Source: Chimaeribacter coloradensis
Lineage (GTDB): Bacteria; Pseudomonadota; Gammaproteobacteria; Enterobacterales; Enterobacteriaceae
Direction of reading: 5' to 3'
DNA length: 64,000 nucleotides
Assembly: GCF_002858715.1 (NCBI RefSeq)
Contig: NZ_PJZH01000003.1
Span: forward strand, 1-64,000
In this document: positions 16,391 to 25,703 of the stretch, one piece after another
Layout of the letters: each line of letters starts with the position of its first letter
Position numbering within the stretch: position 1 is the stretch's first letter
Notes under the pieces: generated by a model
Seen by the model: the letters and a program-made list of their open reading frames with translations, nothing else
Databases searched by the model: none
Told to the model about the DNA's origin: nothing
Made by a program: the position numbers and the translations under genes

Positions 16391-17545
16391 ATGGAGAAGC
16401 TACGTTTCGGCATTATCGGCATCGGCAATATCGGCACGGTGCACGCCCGCTATCTGCTGGAGGGCGTCGTCCGCGATGCCTGCCTGGCCGCCGTCTGTGA
16501 TAACGACCCGGCGAAACACCCGGCGATCCGGCAATTCGTGGGCGACGGCCTGCCATTGTTTAACGAGGCGGAGGCGATGCTCAGCAGCGGGCTGATCGAC
16601 GCGGTGATCGTCGCCACGCCCCATTACGACCACCCGCGGCTGTCGATGCTCGCCATGCGCCACGGCATCCATACGCTGTGCGAGAAACCGGCCGGGGTCT
16701 ATACCGCGCAGGTACAGGAGATGAACGCCTGCGCGCGCGAATGTGATGTGGTGTTCGGCATCATGTACAACCAGCGGCCCAACCCGCTCTACCAGAAAGT
16801 AAAAGCGCTGATTGCGCAGGGCGAGCTGGGCGAGATCCGCCGTTCTAACTGGATCATCACCAACTGGTACCGTTCGCAAAGCTACTACGACGCCGGGGGC
16901 TGGCGCGCCACCTGGAAAGGCGAGGGCGGCGGGGTGCTGCTCAACCAGGACCCGCACCAGCTCGACCTCTGGCAGTGGCTGGTGGGGATGCCGGTGCGGC
17001 TGCGCGCCTTCTGCCAGTTCGGCAAGTACCGGCAGATCGAGGTGGAGGATGAGGTCACCGCTTACGCCGAATACGCCAACGGCGCGACCGGGGTGTTTAT
17101 CACCACCGTGGCGGAAACGCCCGGCACCAACCGGCTGGAGATCATCGGCGACCGCGGCAAAGTGGTGGTGGAGGAGGGGCGGCTGCGCTACTGGCGGCTG
17201 TGCGAGCCGGAACCGGCGTTCAACGCCCGCTGGCAGCACGGCTTCGGCGAGCCGGAGTGCTGGGAGGTCACGGTGCCGGTGGCCCCGCCTTACAGCGAGC
17301 ACCATGTCATCACCGCCAACTTCTGCGCGGCGGTGCTGCGCGGCGAGCCGCTGATTGCGCCGGGGCCGGAGGGCATCCACGGCCTGACGCTCTCCAACGC
17401 CATGCACCTCTCCACCTGGACGGATGACTGGGTCTCGCTGCCGCTGAACGAGGCACACTATCTGCAGCTGTTGCAGGAGCGCATTGATGCCTCGGTGGCG
17501 AAACCCGCCGCCGGCCGCACGCTGGATGCCCGCGGCAGCTGGTGA
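16391..17545 (+). CDS. Gfo/Idh/MocA dehydrogenase 1 of the glycoside locus
   Basis: 384 residues. The Rossmann fold opens with FGIIGIGNIGTVHARYLLEG (about 5-24), an intact nucleotide-binding glycine motif. EKPAGV (about 98-103) carries the family's catalytic lysine, and NQDPHQLDLWQWL (about 188-200) supplies the second active-site region with its His. Such enzymes oxidise a sugar hydroxyl, often C3 of a glucoside or a carbon of inositol. It is the first of five co-oriented genes after the LacI-type regulator. Sequence alone does not settle the substrate. Confidence 0.87.
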   Translation: MEKLRFGIIGIGNIGTVHARYLLEGVVRDACLAAVCDNDPAKHPAIRQFVGDGLPLFNEAEAMLSSGLIDAVIVATPHYDHPRLSMLAMRHGIHTLCEKPAGVYTAQVQEMNACARECDVVFGIMYNQRPNPLYQKVKALIAQGELGEIRRSNWIITNWYRSQSYYDAGGWRATWKGEGGGVLLNQDPHQLDLWQWLVGMPVRLRAFCQFGKYRQIEVEDEVTAYAEYANGATGVFITTVAETPGTNRLEIIGDRGKVVVEEGRLRYWRLCEPEPAFNARWQHGFGEPECWEVTVPVAPPYSEHHVITANFCAAVLRGEPLIAPGPEGIHGLTLSNAMHLSTWTDDWVSLPLNEAHYLQLLQERIDASVAKPAAGRTLDARGSW

Positions 17546-17635
17546 GATCAGCGGGGCAGGCGGCCCGCGCGTGTATTCCGCCGCCCCCGCGGGCGGCACC
17601 CTGACAGGAAACGATCCGCAGAAAGGAGAGAGGTA

Positions 17636-18703
17636 ATGAACCCTAATGACGGTATGCATTATGCACCGGTCGGCAAACCGGAACCGGTAGTGAAAGCCGG
17701 GGAGTTTGTGTTTGCCGCCGCCGCCCTCGACCACGGCCATATCTACGGCATGTGCAACGGCCTGCTGGAGGCGGGGGCCACGCTGAAATGGGTCTACGAC
17801 CCAGACCCGGCGAAAGTGAATGCGTTTTTGAAACAGTACCCGCAGGCGCGGGCGGCGGCGTCGCTGGCGGAAATTCTGGCCGACAGCGAGGTCAGGCTGG
17901 TGGCCGGGGCAGCGATCCCCAGCCGGCGCTGCGCCCTGGGGCTGAAAGTCATGGCCGCAGGCAAAGACTACTTCACGGACAAAGCGCCGCTCACCAGCCT
18001 TGAGCAGCTCGCCGACGCCCAGGAAATGGTGGCGAAAACCGGGCGCAAATATGCGGTCTATTACAGTGAGCGGCTGCATGTGGAGAGCGCGGTGTTCGCC
18101 GGGCAACTGGTGCGGCAGGGGGCGATCGGCCAGGTGGTGCAGACGCTCGGCGTCGGGCCGCACCGCGAGGGGCAGGGCCGCCCCGGCTGGTTCTACGAGC
18201 GGCGCTATTTCGGCGGCATTTTGTGTGACATCGGCAGCCACCAGATCGAGCAGTTCCTGTTTTACACCGGCAACCGTGATGCCACCGTGGTCGCCAGCCA
18301 GGTGCGCAACGTCAGCCACCCGCAGTACCCGCAGTTTGAGGATTTCGGCGATGCCATGCTGCGCGGCGAAAACGGGGCCACCGGCTATTTCCGCTGTGAC
18401 TGGTTCACCCCGGACGGGCTGCCGACCTGGGGCGACGGGCGGCTGACGCTGCTCGGCACTGAGGGCTATATCGAGATCCGCAAATACATCGACCTCACGC
18501 GCGGCGAGCAGGATGTGGTCTACCTGGTGAACCGGGCGGGTGAGTTCCGCTACCCGGTGGCCGGGCAGGTTGGTTTCCCCTATTTCGGCGCGCTGATCCT
18601 CGACTGCCTGCACCGCACCGAACACGCCATGACCCAGGCGCACGCCTTCAAGGCGGCGGAGCTGTGCGTGAAAGCGCAGATGCTGGCGAACGCAGGCCGC
18701 TAA
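17636..18703 (+). CDS. Gfo/Idh/MocA dehydrogenase 2 of the glycoside locus (divergent)
   Basis: 355 residues. It begins with an extra 25-residue leader before the Rossmann strand EFVFAAAALDHGHIYGMCNG, where the usual GxGxxG is replaced by AAALDHGHI. The catalytic-lysine motif is DKAPLTS rather than EKP. The second domain keeps GGILCDIGSHQIEQFLFYTG with its His. These changes suggest a subgroup with altered cofactor handling or substrate. A very strong AAAGGAGAGAGG ribosome site precedes the ATG. It lies 90 bases after dehydrogenase 1 and 11 bases before dehydrogenase 3, so it is probably co-transcribed and may act as a partner or paired subunit. Confidence 0.83.
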   Translation: MNPNDGMHYAPVGKPEPVVKAGEFVFAAAALDHGHIYGMCNGLLEAGATLKWVYDPDPAKVNAFLKQYPQARAAASLAEILADSEVRLVAGAAIPSRRCALGLKVMAAGKDYFTDKAPLTSLEQLADAQEMVAKTGRKYAVYYSERLHVESAVFAGQLVRQGAIGQVVQTLGVGPHREGQGRPGWFYERRYFGGILCDIGSHQIEQFLFYTGNRDATVVASQVRNVSHPQYPQFEDFGDAMLRGENGATGYFRCDWFTPDGLPTWGDGRLTLLGTEGYIEIRKYIDLTRGEQDVVYLVNRAGEFRYPVAGQVGFPYFGALILDCLHRTEHAMTQAHAFKAAELCVKAQMLANAGR

Positions 18704-18714
18704 AGGAGGCGCAG

Positions 18715-19740
18715 ATGAACAGACTCAATGCCGCGATTGTGGGCGGCGGCGCAATCCACGTCTGCCACGCCGACGCGCTGCGGCAGGTGCCGGGCGCACG
18801 GCTGCAGGCGCTGGCGGAGATCGACAGCGGCACCGGGCAGGCGCTGGCACAGGCCTACGGCTGCCGCTTCTATCAGGATTACCACGCCCTGCTGCGGGAT
18901 GATGAGATCGACGTGGTGCACATCTGTACGCCGCACCACCTGCACAAAGAGATGGTGATCGGGGCGCTGGCCGCCGGGAAGCATGTGTTTTGTGAAAAGC
19001 CGGTGGCGATGAACCGCCTCGAGGCGGCGGAGATCGCGGCGGCCGCGGCGCGCGCGCCGGGGCTGCTGGCGGTCTGCTACCAGAACCGGCTCAACCCTAC
19101 CAGCCGCCAGATCCGGTGCGAGCTGGCGGGCGGCACGCTCGGCAAGATGCTCGGCATGAAGGCGGTGCTGACCTGGTCACGCGGCGGCGGCTACTACACC
19201 CGCAGCCCGTGGCGCGGCCGCTACGCCACCGAAGGCGGCAGCCTGCTGATCAACCAGGCGATCCACACGCTGGACCTGATGCAGTGGTTCGCCGGTGGGG
19301 TGACGCGGGTCAAAGGCGTGGTGGACAGCGGCGAGCTGGCGGCCGTCACTGAAGCGGAGGACAGCGCAATGGCGACACTGCATTTCCGCAACGGCGCGCG
19401 CGGCCTGTTTTACGCTAGCAACAGCTACACCACCGACGCCCCGCTGCTGCTGGAGATCCACTGTGAGGCGGGGATGCTGCAACTGCGGGACAACCAGCTC
19501 TGGCGCTGCTGCGCGGGCGGGCGCACCCATTTGATCAGCGACCCTTCGCCGGACGACGACGCCAAAGCCTATTGGGGGGCGGGCCATCTGGCGGCGATCC
19601 GCCAGTTTTACCAGACGCTGCACCACCCGACGGTTCCGGCGGACTATACCGCGGTGGATGAAGCCCAAAAATCACTGGCGATCGTGGAGGCGATATATCA
19701 CTCCTCCCAGACCCGGCAATGGATAACAGTTAACCCGTAA
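18715..19740 (+). CDS. Gfo/Idh/MocA dehydrogenase 3 of the glycoside locus
   Basis: 341 residues. LNAAIVGGGAIHVCHADAL (about 3-21) starts the nucleotide-binding fold. EKPVAMNRLEA (about 97-107) has the catalytic lysine, and INQAIHTLDLMQWFAGG (about 178-194) has the active-site His of the second domain. The protein fits the typical 340-residue family length. The ATG at 18715 is chosen because AAAGGAGG (18702-18709) lies 5 bases upstream; longer open frame upstream overlaps dehydrogenase 2. Three family members in a row imply successive oxidation or reduction steps on one sugar. Confidence 0.87.
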   Translation: MNRLNAAIVGGGAIHVCHADALRQVPGARLQALAEIDSGTGQALAQAYGCRFYQDYHALLRDDEIDVVHICTPHHLHKEMVIGALAAGKHVFCEKPVAMNRLEAAEIAAAAARAPGLLAVCYQNRLNPTSRQIRCELAGGTLGKMLGMKAVLTWSRGGGYYTRSPWRGRYATEGGSLLINQAIHTLDLMQWFAGGVTRVKGVVDSGELAAVTEAEDSAMATLHFRNGARGLFYASNSYTTDAPLLLEIHCEAGMLQLRDNQLWRCCAGGRTHLISDPSPDDDAKAYWGAGHLAAIRQFYQTLHHPTVPADYTAVDEAQKSLAIVEAIYHSSQTRQWITVNP

Positions 19741-19871
19741 TTCATGCCTGACACTCTCTTTATAACTGACGCGAACTGTTTAATAAAAACGGGGTTACTC
19801 CTATTCCCTAAATAAATAATAACAGCCGGGTGCGCCCGGTATTTCCCTCTCTTACACACTGGACGATTATT
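19741..19871 (+). promoter_or_regulatory. AT-rich gap before the GPH transporter
   Basis: 131 bases, visibly AT-rich, between dehydrogenase 3 and the transporter. It contains CTAAATAAATAATAA near 19806-19821 and could hold a second promoter, but no paired hexamers are convincing. No purine-rich ribosome site is obvious before the transporter ATG. Confidence 0.35.
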
Positions 19872-21419
19872 ATGGTCAAACCTACTGAACGCAGGGTCGG
19901 CTATGGCGTGGCGATCGGCTACGGCATTACTGACCTTTTCGGCGGCGGCGCTTTCGCCATTATTGGTACCTGGCTTCTCTTTTTCTACACCAGCTATTGC
20001 GGCCTGTCGGTGCTGGAGGCCGGCTCTATTTTCGCCATCGCCCGGGTCATTGATGCGGTATTAAGCCCGATTATGGGCTATATCACCGACAATTTCGGCA
20101 ACACCTGGCTGGGGCGTAAATTTGGCCGCCGCCGCTTCTTTTTAATGCTCAGTTGCCCGTTGATGTTCTTATATGCGCTGCTGTGGCTCACCGACATGGG
20201 CTACTGGTATTATCTCGGCACTTATCTTTCGATTGAATTATTGTCGGCGATGGTGCTGGTGCCGTGGGAGACGCTGGCGGCGGAGATGACCCACCGCTAC
20301 GAGGAGCGCAGCCGCCTGTCGGGCATGCGGATGATCTGCTCGCAGCTCGGCGGCTTTCTGGCGGTCTCGGTGCCGGGCCTGATTATGCAGTTCACCGGCA
20401 AAGATAACCCCTTCACCTATACCCTGACCGGCCTGATCTTTTCCTGCGTCTTCTGCATCGCGGTGTTTATTACCTGGCGCTGCACCTGGGAAGCGAAAGA
20501 TATTGAACAGGAGAGTGACTTTAAAGCGGAAGTGCAGCGCAGCAGCGGGATGCTGAACCATTTAAAATACCTGGTGCAGGATCTTTTTTCCTCTTTCCGC
20601 ATCCGTGCCTTCCGGCTGCATATTATTATCTACATCTTCTCGTTTACCGCGATGGATGTTTTCGGCGCTGTTTTTACCTATTACGTGGTCTATTGCCTGA
20701 GCCAGGATGCGGTGGCGGTCTCCGGCTGGTTAAGCATTGCGGCCTTTGCCTCGGTGCCCGGCACGTACGGCTTTATTCTGCTGCTGAACCGGTGGCATTT
20801 TACCCCGTCTGCCGCGCTGCGGCTCTCTTATGGCTGTATATTCAGCGTGCTGCTTTTCCTGTTTTTTGTCTATTACGGCCGGATTCAGGTGCCCGGCCTG
20901 GTTTTTTCCGCCGTCTTTGTATTATTGGGCGCGGCGCGCGCCGGGCTTTATTATATTCCGTGGAATATCTACAGCTTTATTCCCGATATTGATGAGATCG
21001 TCACCCAGCAGCGCCGTGAGGGCATTTTCGCCGGGGTCATGGTGCTGACCCGCAAAAGCACGGTGGCGGTCGCCATTCTGATTATCGGCATGGTGCTGGA
21101 GCAGGCCGGGTTCGTGAAAGGCAGCGGCACGCAGCCGGAGGGGGCATTGCAGGCGATTATCGGCCTGATGATTTTCGCCACCGGCGCGCTGCTGGCAGTG
21201 AGCTTCTACACCACCTATCCCTTCAAACTCACGCGGGAGACCCACCAGCTGCTGCTGAATGAAATCGCCCGGCGCAAACAGGGCGGCGACTGCCGCGACT
21301 GCGATGAGCCGACGCGGGTGGTGATCCGCCAGCTCACCGGTTATGAGTATGACGAGGTGTGGGGCGGCGAGGCGACGCGCCGCATTGTCGGCACGGTGAC
21401 GCTCTCCGGCGCGAAATAG
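19872..21419 (+). CDS. GPH-family (MelB-like) glycoside:cation symporter
   Basis: 515 residues with about 12 membrane helices, of the glycoside-pentoside-hexuronide symporter family in the inner membrane. Typical landmarks are VGYGVAIGYGITDLFGGGAF at the start, ARVIDAVLSPIMGYITDNFG with its cation-site Asp, and GRKFGRRRFFLMLSCPLMF in the first cytoplasmic loop. The ATG at 19872 matches family starts; a GTG at 19830 would add 14 unlikely residues. It should import the glycoside or oligosaccharide handled by the neighbouring enzymes. The first half is less G+C-rich than its neighbours, suggesting transfer. It is followed 9 bases later by a glycosidase. Confidence 0.88.
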   Translation: MVKPTERRVGYGVAIGYGITDLFGGGAFAIIGTWLLFFYTSYCGLSVLEAGSIFAIARVIDAVLSPIMGYITDNFGNTWLGRKFGRRRFFLMLSCPLMFLYALLWLTDMGYWYYLGTYLSIELLSAMVLVPWETLAAEMTHRYEERSRLSGMRMICSQLGGFLAVSVPGLIMQFTGKDNPFTYTLTGLIFSCVFCIAVFITWRCTWEAKDIEQESDFKAEVQRSSGMLNHLKYLVQDLFSSFRIRAFRLHIIIYIFSFTAMDVFGAVFTYYVVYCLSQDAVAVSGWLSIAAFASVPGTYGFILLLNRWHFTPSAALRLSYGCIFSVLLFLFFVYYGRIQVPGLVFSAVFVLLGAARAGLYYIPWNIYSFIPDIDEIVTQQRREGIFAGVMVLTRKSTVAVAILIIGMVLEQAGFVKGSGTQPEGALQAIIGLMIFATGALLAVSFYTTYPFKLTRETHQLLLNEIARRKQGGDCRDCDEPTRVVIRQLTGYEYDEVWGGEATRRIVGTVTLSGAK

Positions 21420-21428
21420 GGGGCAGCG

Positions 21429-22496
21429 ATGTATACGCAATGGCCCGCGGAACAGGCGCGCGAGTGGTACCAACAGCAGCGCTGGGGCTGCGGCTTTAAC
21501 TACCTGCCGCGCACGGCGGTGAACTGGCTGGAGATGTGGCAGGCGGAGAGCTTCGACCTGCTGACCATTGAGCAGGAGCTGCGCTGGGCGAGCCGCTACG
21601 GCTACAACCAGTTGCGCACCAACCTGCCGTTTACTGTCTGGCAGGCTGACCGCAACGGCCTGCTGAACCGCATCGACCGCTTTCTGGCAGTGGCTGACGC
21701 CTGCGGTTTTCAGGTGATGCTGACGCTGCTCGACGACTGCGCCTTCTCCGGGGATGAGCCGGTCACCGGGCGGCAGAAAGCGCCGCGCCCGGGGGTGCAT
21801 AACAGCCAGGCCGCCGGCAGCCCCGGCCGGGCGAAGGTGCTCGACCCGGGCATCTGGCCGCAGATCAAAGCCTATGTGCAGGATGTTATCGGCTGCTTTG
21901 GCCGGGATGCGCGCGTCACGGTATGGGACCTCTACAACGAGCCGGGCAACGGCGGCATCTTCTGCGGCGTAAACCAGTACGCCGAGTATGACGACCGGCT
22001 GGCGATCTACGCCTTGTCGCTGATGATTGAGGTGTTCCGCTGGGCGCGGCAAGCCGTTCCCCGCCAGCCGCTGACGGTGGCCGCCTGGCACCTCCCCGAC
22101 CGGCAGGCGTGCCATCAGGCGTTCCGTCACCCGATCGACGTCGCCGCGCTGCATTTGTCCGACGTGGTCAGCTACCACGCCTATGTGGATACGCCGGGGC
22201 AGGTGGCGCTTCTGGCGCGGCTGGCCGCCTTCCAGCGCCCGGTGCTCTGCACCGAGTGGCTGGCGCGCCACGTCGGCAGCGTGATGGAGGAGCAGTTGCC
22301 GCTGTTCCGGGCGCAAGGAGTCGCCTGTTACCACTGGGGGCTGGTGCAGGGCAAAACCCAGACCTGGCTGCCGTGGCCGGGCATCCCGCCGGATGACACC
22401 CCCGCCGGGCTGTGGTTCCACGATGTGCTGACGCCGGACGGCCAGCCCTTCAGCGAGCGGGAGATGGCGCTGGTAACACGGCTGAACCGGATGTGA
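21429..22496 (+). CDS. Cytoplasmic TIM-barrel glycoside hydrolase (clan GH-A, GH5-like)
   Basis: 355 residues without a signal peptide, so it acts inside the cell on imported sugars. It resembles the (beta/alpha)8 retaining glycosidases of clan [15 protein letters not shown] presents the acid/base as Glu171 at the end of strand 4, and [11 protein letters not shown] the nucleophile as Glu276 at the end of strand 7. SYHAY (248-252) gives the conserved His/Tyr of the barrel. Annotations for relatives tend to read cellulase or 1,4-beta-xylanase, which would be over-precise here. It is the last gene of the LacI-controlled locus, 9 bases after the transporter. Confidence 0.8.
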   Translation: MYTQWPAEQAREWYQQQRWGCGFNYLPRTAVNWLEMWQAESFDLLTIEQELRWASRYGYNQLRTNLPFTVWQADRNGLLNRIDRFLAVADACGFQVMLTLLDDCAFSGDEPVTGRQKAPRPGVHNSQAAGSPGRAKVLDPGIWPQIKAYVQDVIGCFGRDARVTVWDLYNEPGNGGIFCGVNQYAEYDDRLAIYALSLMIEVFRWARQAVPRQPLTVAAWHLPDRQACHQAFRHPIDVAALHLSDVVSYHAYVDTPGQVALLARLAAFQRPVLCTEWLARHVGSVMEEQLPLFRAQGVACYHWGLVQGKTQTWLPWPGIPPDDTPAGLWFHDVLTPDGQPFSEREMALVTRLNRM

Positions 22497-22532
22497 AACC
22501 GCTGCGCCGGGCGGGTACCCGGCGCAGCGGTT
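22497..22532. terminator. Long hairpin between convergent genes
   Basis: A perfect 15-base inverted repeat (AACCGCTGCGCCGGG 22497-22511; its complement 22518-22532) with a 6-base loop sits between the glycosidase stop and the aapP stop. T-runs on either side are weak. It probably ends both convergent transcripts. Confidence 0.65.
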
Positions 22533-22545
22533 CAGGGGATAAACA

Positions 22546-23307
22546 TCAGTGGATCACCTGGGAGAGGAATTCGCGGGTGCGCTCCGATTTCGGGTGTGAG
22601 AAGAACTCCTGCGGCGGGGCCTGTTCGACGATTTCGCCGCGGTCCATAAAGATCACCCGGTCGGCCACGGTGCGGGCGAAGCCCATCTCGTGGGTGACGC
22701 AGAGCATGGTCATGCCGTCCTGCGCGAGGCCGATCATGGTGTCCAGCACCTCTTTCACCATCTCCGGGTCGAGCGCCGAGGTCGGTTCGTCAAACAGCAT
22801 GATTTTCGGCTTCATGCAGAGCGAGCGGGCGATCGCCACGCGCTGCTGCTGGCCGCCGGAGATCTGCCCCGGGTATTTGTGCGCGTGCTCGGCAATCCTT
22901 ACCCGCTTCAGGTAGTGCATCGCCAGCTCGTCCGCCTCTTTCTTCGGCATCTTGCGCACCCAGGTCGGGGCCAGCGTGCAGTTCTGCAACACCGTCAGGT
23001 GCGGGAAGAGGTTAAAGTGCTGGAACACCATGCCGACTTCGGTGCGCACTTTCTCAATGTTGCGCAAATCGTCATTCAGCTCGATGCCGTCCACCACGAT
23101 GCGCCCCTGCTGGTGCTCCTCCAGGTGGTTGATGCAGCGGATGGTCGTGGACTTGCCCGACCCTGACGGGCCGCACAGCACAATGCGCTCGCCCTGTTTT
23201 ACGTTGAGGTTGATGTCTTTAAGCACGTGGAACTGTCCGTACCACTTATTGACCGCTTCCAGCGTAATCATCATCTGTTTATCGTCTGTAACCCGATGGT
23301 CGCTCAT
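22546..23307 (-). CDS. aapP: Amino-acid ABC transporter ATP-binding protein
   Basis: 253 residues. The ATPase of a polar amino-acid importer on the cytosolic face. Walker [10 protein letters not shown] (about 46-54), the Q-loop in [13 protein letters not shown], the signature [14 protein letters not shown], Walker [13 protein letters not shown] and the switch His in VTHEMGF are all intact. It corresponds to E. coli YhdZ and the AapP of rhizobia (general L-amino-acid permease). It is the last of four genes; its start lies 8 bases after the aapM stop. Confidence 0.93.
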   Translation of the reverse strand: MSDHRVTDDKQMMITLEAVNKWYGQFHVLKDINLNVKQGERIVLCGPSGSGKSTTIRCINHLEEHQQGRIVVDGIELNDDLRNIEKVRTEVGMVFQHFNLFPHLTVLQNCTLAPTWVRKMPKKEADELAMHYLKRVRIAEHAHKYPGQISGGQQQRVAIARSLCMKPKIMLFDEPTSALDPEMVKEVLDTMIGLAQDGMTMLCVTHEMGFARTVADRVIFMDRGEIVEQAPPQEFFSHPKSERTREFLSQVIH

Positions 23308-23315
23308 GGTGTACC

Positions 23316-24425
23316 TCAGTGGTTGGAACGTCCGGTGTGAAAGCGCCTTTCCAGATGCTGGCTATAGCGCGACATGCTGAAACAGAAAACCCAATAGACC
23401 AGCGCGGCGAAGACGTAGCCCTCGGTGGACATCCCCAGCCACATCGGGTCAACGGTGGCCTGCTGCACACTGCTGAACAGGTCAAACAGGCCGATAATGA
23501 TCACCAGGCTGGTGTCTTTGAACAGCGCGATAATGGTGTTCACCAGCCCCGGGATCACCATCTTCAGCGCCTGCGGCAAAATCACCAGCCCCTGCGTCTT
23601 CCAGTAGCCCAGCGCCAGGGACTCCGCCGCCTCGTACTGGCCTTTCGGCAGCGCCTGAAGGCCGCCGCGCACCACTTCCGCCACGTAAGCGGACTGGAAC
23701 AGAATCACTCCGACCAGCGCCCGCAGCAGTTTGTCGATGCTGGTGCCCTCCGGCAGGAACAGCGGCAGCATCACCGAGGACATAAACAGCACGGTGATCA
23801 GCGGCACGCCGCGCCAGAACTCGATAAAGCAGATCGACAGAATACGCACCACCGGCAGGCGGGAGCGCCGCCCCAGCGCCAGCAGGATGCCGAGCGGCAG
23901 CGCCCCGGCAATGCCGATGGAGGCGATGATCAGCGTCAGCGTCAGACCGCCCCACTGGCGGGTCTCGACGCGCGGCAGGCCGAGGAAGCCGCCATACATC
24001 AGCCACCAGGTGAAGAGCGGGTAGACCACCGCCCAGCAGGCGATGTAACGCCCGCGCCGCGGCATCCCGCGCCAGAACATCAGGCCGACAGTGATCAGGC
24101 CCACCACCAGTGCGAGGTTGATGCGCCAGCGCTGGTCTGTGGGGTAGAGGCCATACATAAACTGGCCGAAGCGGGCGTGGATAAACACCCAGCAGGCACC
24201 GTCTTTGGTGCAGTCGGCGCGCGTGGTGCCGATCCAGTTGGCCTGGAACACCGCCCACTCCAGCAGCGGCGGGATAATCAGCCACAGCAACCAGAGGCAA
24301 AGCAGCGTCAGCAGGCTGTTGAACACACTGGAAAACAGGTTGCGGCGCGCCCAGCGCACCGCCCGGCCTACCGGGCCGGAAGGCGGTGCCGCGCTGCGTG
24401 ATGGCGGGGGTAACGTCATGGTCAT
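23316..24425 (-). CDS. aapM: Amino-acid ABC transporter permease
   Basis: 369 residues, an inner-membrane permease of the His/Glu/Gln type with several helices in a long N-terminal part and a core of five C-terminal helices. The EAA loop, which docks the ATPase, reads [32 protein letters not shown] (about 277-308; only key part cited). It corresponds to YhdY/AapM and pairs with AapQ. The start is 9 bases after the aapQ stop. The loop after the first helix contains two Cys ([11 protein letters not shown]), as in family members. Confidence 0.92.
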   Translation of the reverse strand: MTMTLPPPSRSAAPPSGPVGRAVRWARRNLFSSVFNSLLTLLCLWLLWLIIPPLLEWAVFQANWIGTTRADCTKDGACWVFIHARFGQFMYGLYPTDQRWRINLALVVGLITVGLMFWRGMPRRGRYIACWAVVYPLFTWWLMYGGFLGLPRVETRQWGGLTLTLIIASIGIAGALPLGILLALGRRSRLPVVRILSICFIEFWRGVPLITVLFMSSVMLPLFLPEGTSIDKLLRALVGVILFQSAYVAEVVRGGLQALPKGQYEAAESLALGYWKTQGLVILPQALKMVIPGLVNTIIALFKDTSLVIIIGLFDLFSSVQQATVDPMWLGMSTEGYVFAALVYWVFCFSMSRYSQHLERRFHTGRSNH

Positions 24426-24434
24426 GGAAGCCTC

Positions 24435-25613
24435 TCAGCGCTCGACCAGCGCGATGCGCCGGTTGTAAACGTTCATCAGAAACGAGATCAGCAGGCTGAT
24501 GATCAGGTAGACCGACATGGTCATGGCGATGGTCTCAATCGCCTGGCCGGTCTGGTTCAGCACTGTCCCGGCAAACAGGGACACCATGTCCGGGTAGCCG
24601 ATGGCCGCCGCCAGCGAGGAGTTTTTCACCACGTTGAGGTACTGGCTGGTGAGCGGCGGGATGATCACCCGCAGCGCCTGCGGCAGTACCACCTGGCGCA
24701 GCGTCACCGGGTTCGGCAGCCCCAGCGACCGCGCCGCCTCATGCTGGCCGCCCGGCACCGACTGGATGCCGGAACGGATCACTTCGGCGATAAACGCCGA
24801 GGTATAGACCGACAGCGCCACGGTGAGCGCCGCCAGTTCCGGGATCAGCACCATGCCGCCGCGGAAGTTGAAGCCGCGCAGGGCGGGCAGATCCCAGTGC
24901 AGCGCCGCCCCGGACAGCATATGCGCCAGCAGCGGCAGGCCAACGATCAGCAGCAGCGCCCAGGGCCAGATGCGCCACACCCGGCCGGTGTGGATCTGGC
25001 GGAAGTGGTTGTAGCGGGCGAGGGCGGCAATCATTCCCACCGCCAGCAGCAGGGCAACGGCCCCGGCCAGCGCGCCTTCGCCCAGCTGGGGCGACGGCAG
25101 GTAGAGGCCGCGGTTGCTCATAAAGATCACGCCGAAGGCGTCAAGGCTCTGGCGCGGGCCGGGCAGGTTGCGCAACACCGCGAAATACCAGAAGAAGATT
25201 TGCAGCAACGGCGGGATATTGCGGAAGGTCTCGACATAGATCGTCGAGAGCTTGCGGATCAGCCAGTTGTCCGAGAGCCGCCCGAGGCCGACCACAAAGC
25301 CGAGCAGCGAGGCGAACACAATGCAGAGCACCGACACCAGCAGGGTATTGAGCAGCCCGACCACAAACAAACGGCCATAGGTGTCGCCCTGCTCGTAGTC
25401 GATCAGGTGCTGGATGACGCCGAACCCGGCGCTGTTATTCAGGAAGGCAAACCCCGAGGTGATGCCGCGGGTGGAGAGGTTAACAATCGTGTTGTGCAGC
25501 AGGTAGCCGCCACAGGCGAGCAGCAACGCTACCGCGATAATCTGGTAAATCCAGGCGCGTACCGCTGGGTTGGTCAGCGAGAGGCCGCCTTTTCCGGTTG
25601 GGCGTTGCGACAT
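24435..25613 (-). CDS. aapQ: Amino-acid ABC transporter permease
   Basis: 392 residues, the larger permease of the pair (YhdX/AapQ). A long N-terminal membrane region precedes the C-terminal core with the EAA loop GGQHEAARSLGLPNPVTL and the segment RVIIPPLTSQYLNVVKNSSL. It forms the translocation channel in the inner membrane with AapM. It starts 90 bases after the aapJ stop, behind an intercistronic hairpin likely to lower its expression relative to the binding protein. Confidence 0.92.
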   Translation of the reverse strand: MSQRPTGKGGLSLTNPAVRAWIYQIIAVALLLACGGYLLHNTIVNLSTRGITSGFAFLNNSAGFGVIQHLIDYEQGDTYGRLFVVGLLNTLLVSVLCIVFASLLGFVVGLGRLSDNWLIRKLSTIYVETFRNIPPLLQIFFWYFAVLRNLPGPRQSLDAFGVIFMSNRGLYLPSPQLGEGALAGAVALLLAVGMIAALARYNHFRQIHTGRVWRIWPWALLLIVGLPLLAHMLSGAALHWDLPALRGFNFRGGMVLIPELAALTVALSVYTSAFIAEVIRSGIQSVPGGQHEAARSLGLPNPVTLRQVVLPQALRVIIPPLTSQYLNVVKNSSLAAAIGYPDMVSLFAGTVLNQTGQAIETIAMTMSVYLIISLLISFLMNVYNRRIALVER

Positions 25614-25669
25614 AACAGGAACCTCAGAGTGGGCGGTAAAGCCGGGGCTGGCGGTTAACAGGAAGAAAC

Positions 25670-25694
25670 GCTCCGGCGGGGGTGCCGCCGGAGC
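25670..25694 (-). terminator. Intercistronic hairpin between aapJ and aapQ
   Basis: Perfect 10-base stem (GCTCCGGCGG 25670-25679; CCGCCGGAGC 25685-25694) with a 5-base loop, just after the aapJ stop. Only a broken T-run (GTTTCTTC) follows. Such hairpins commonly stabilise binding-protein mRNA and attenuate the permease genes. Confidence 0.65.
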
Positions 25695-25703
25695 CGGGCC
25701 GGG

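Noticed and set aside
16400-18643. A 747-codon open frame on the minus strand
   Set aside because: It lies wholly opposite two Gfo/Idh genes with clear family motifs. Long antisense frames arise from GC-rich codon use; it has no ribosome site or recognisable domain.
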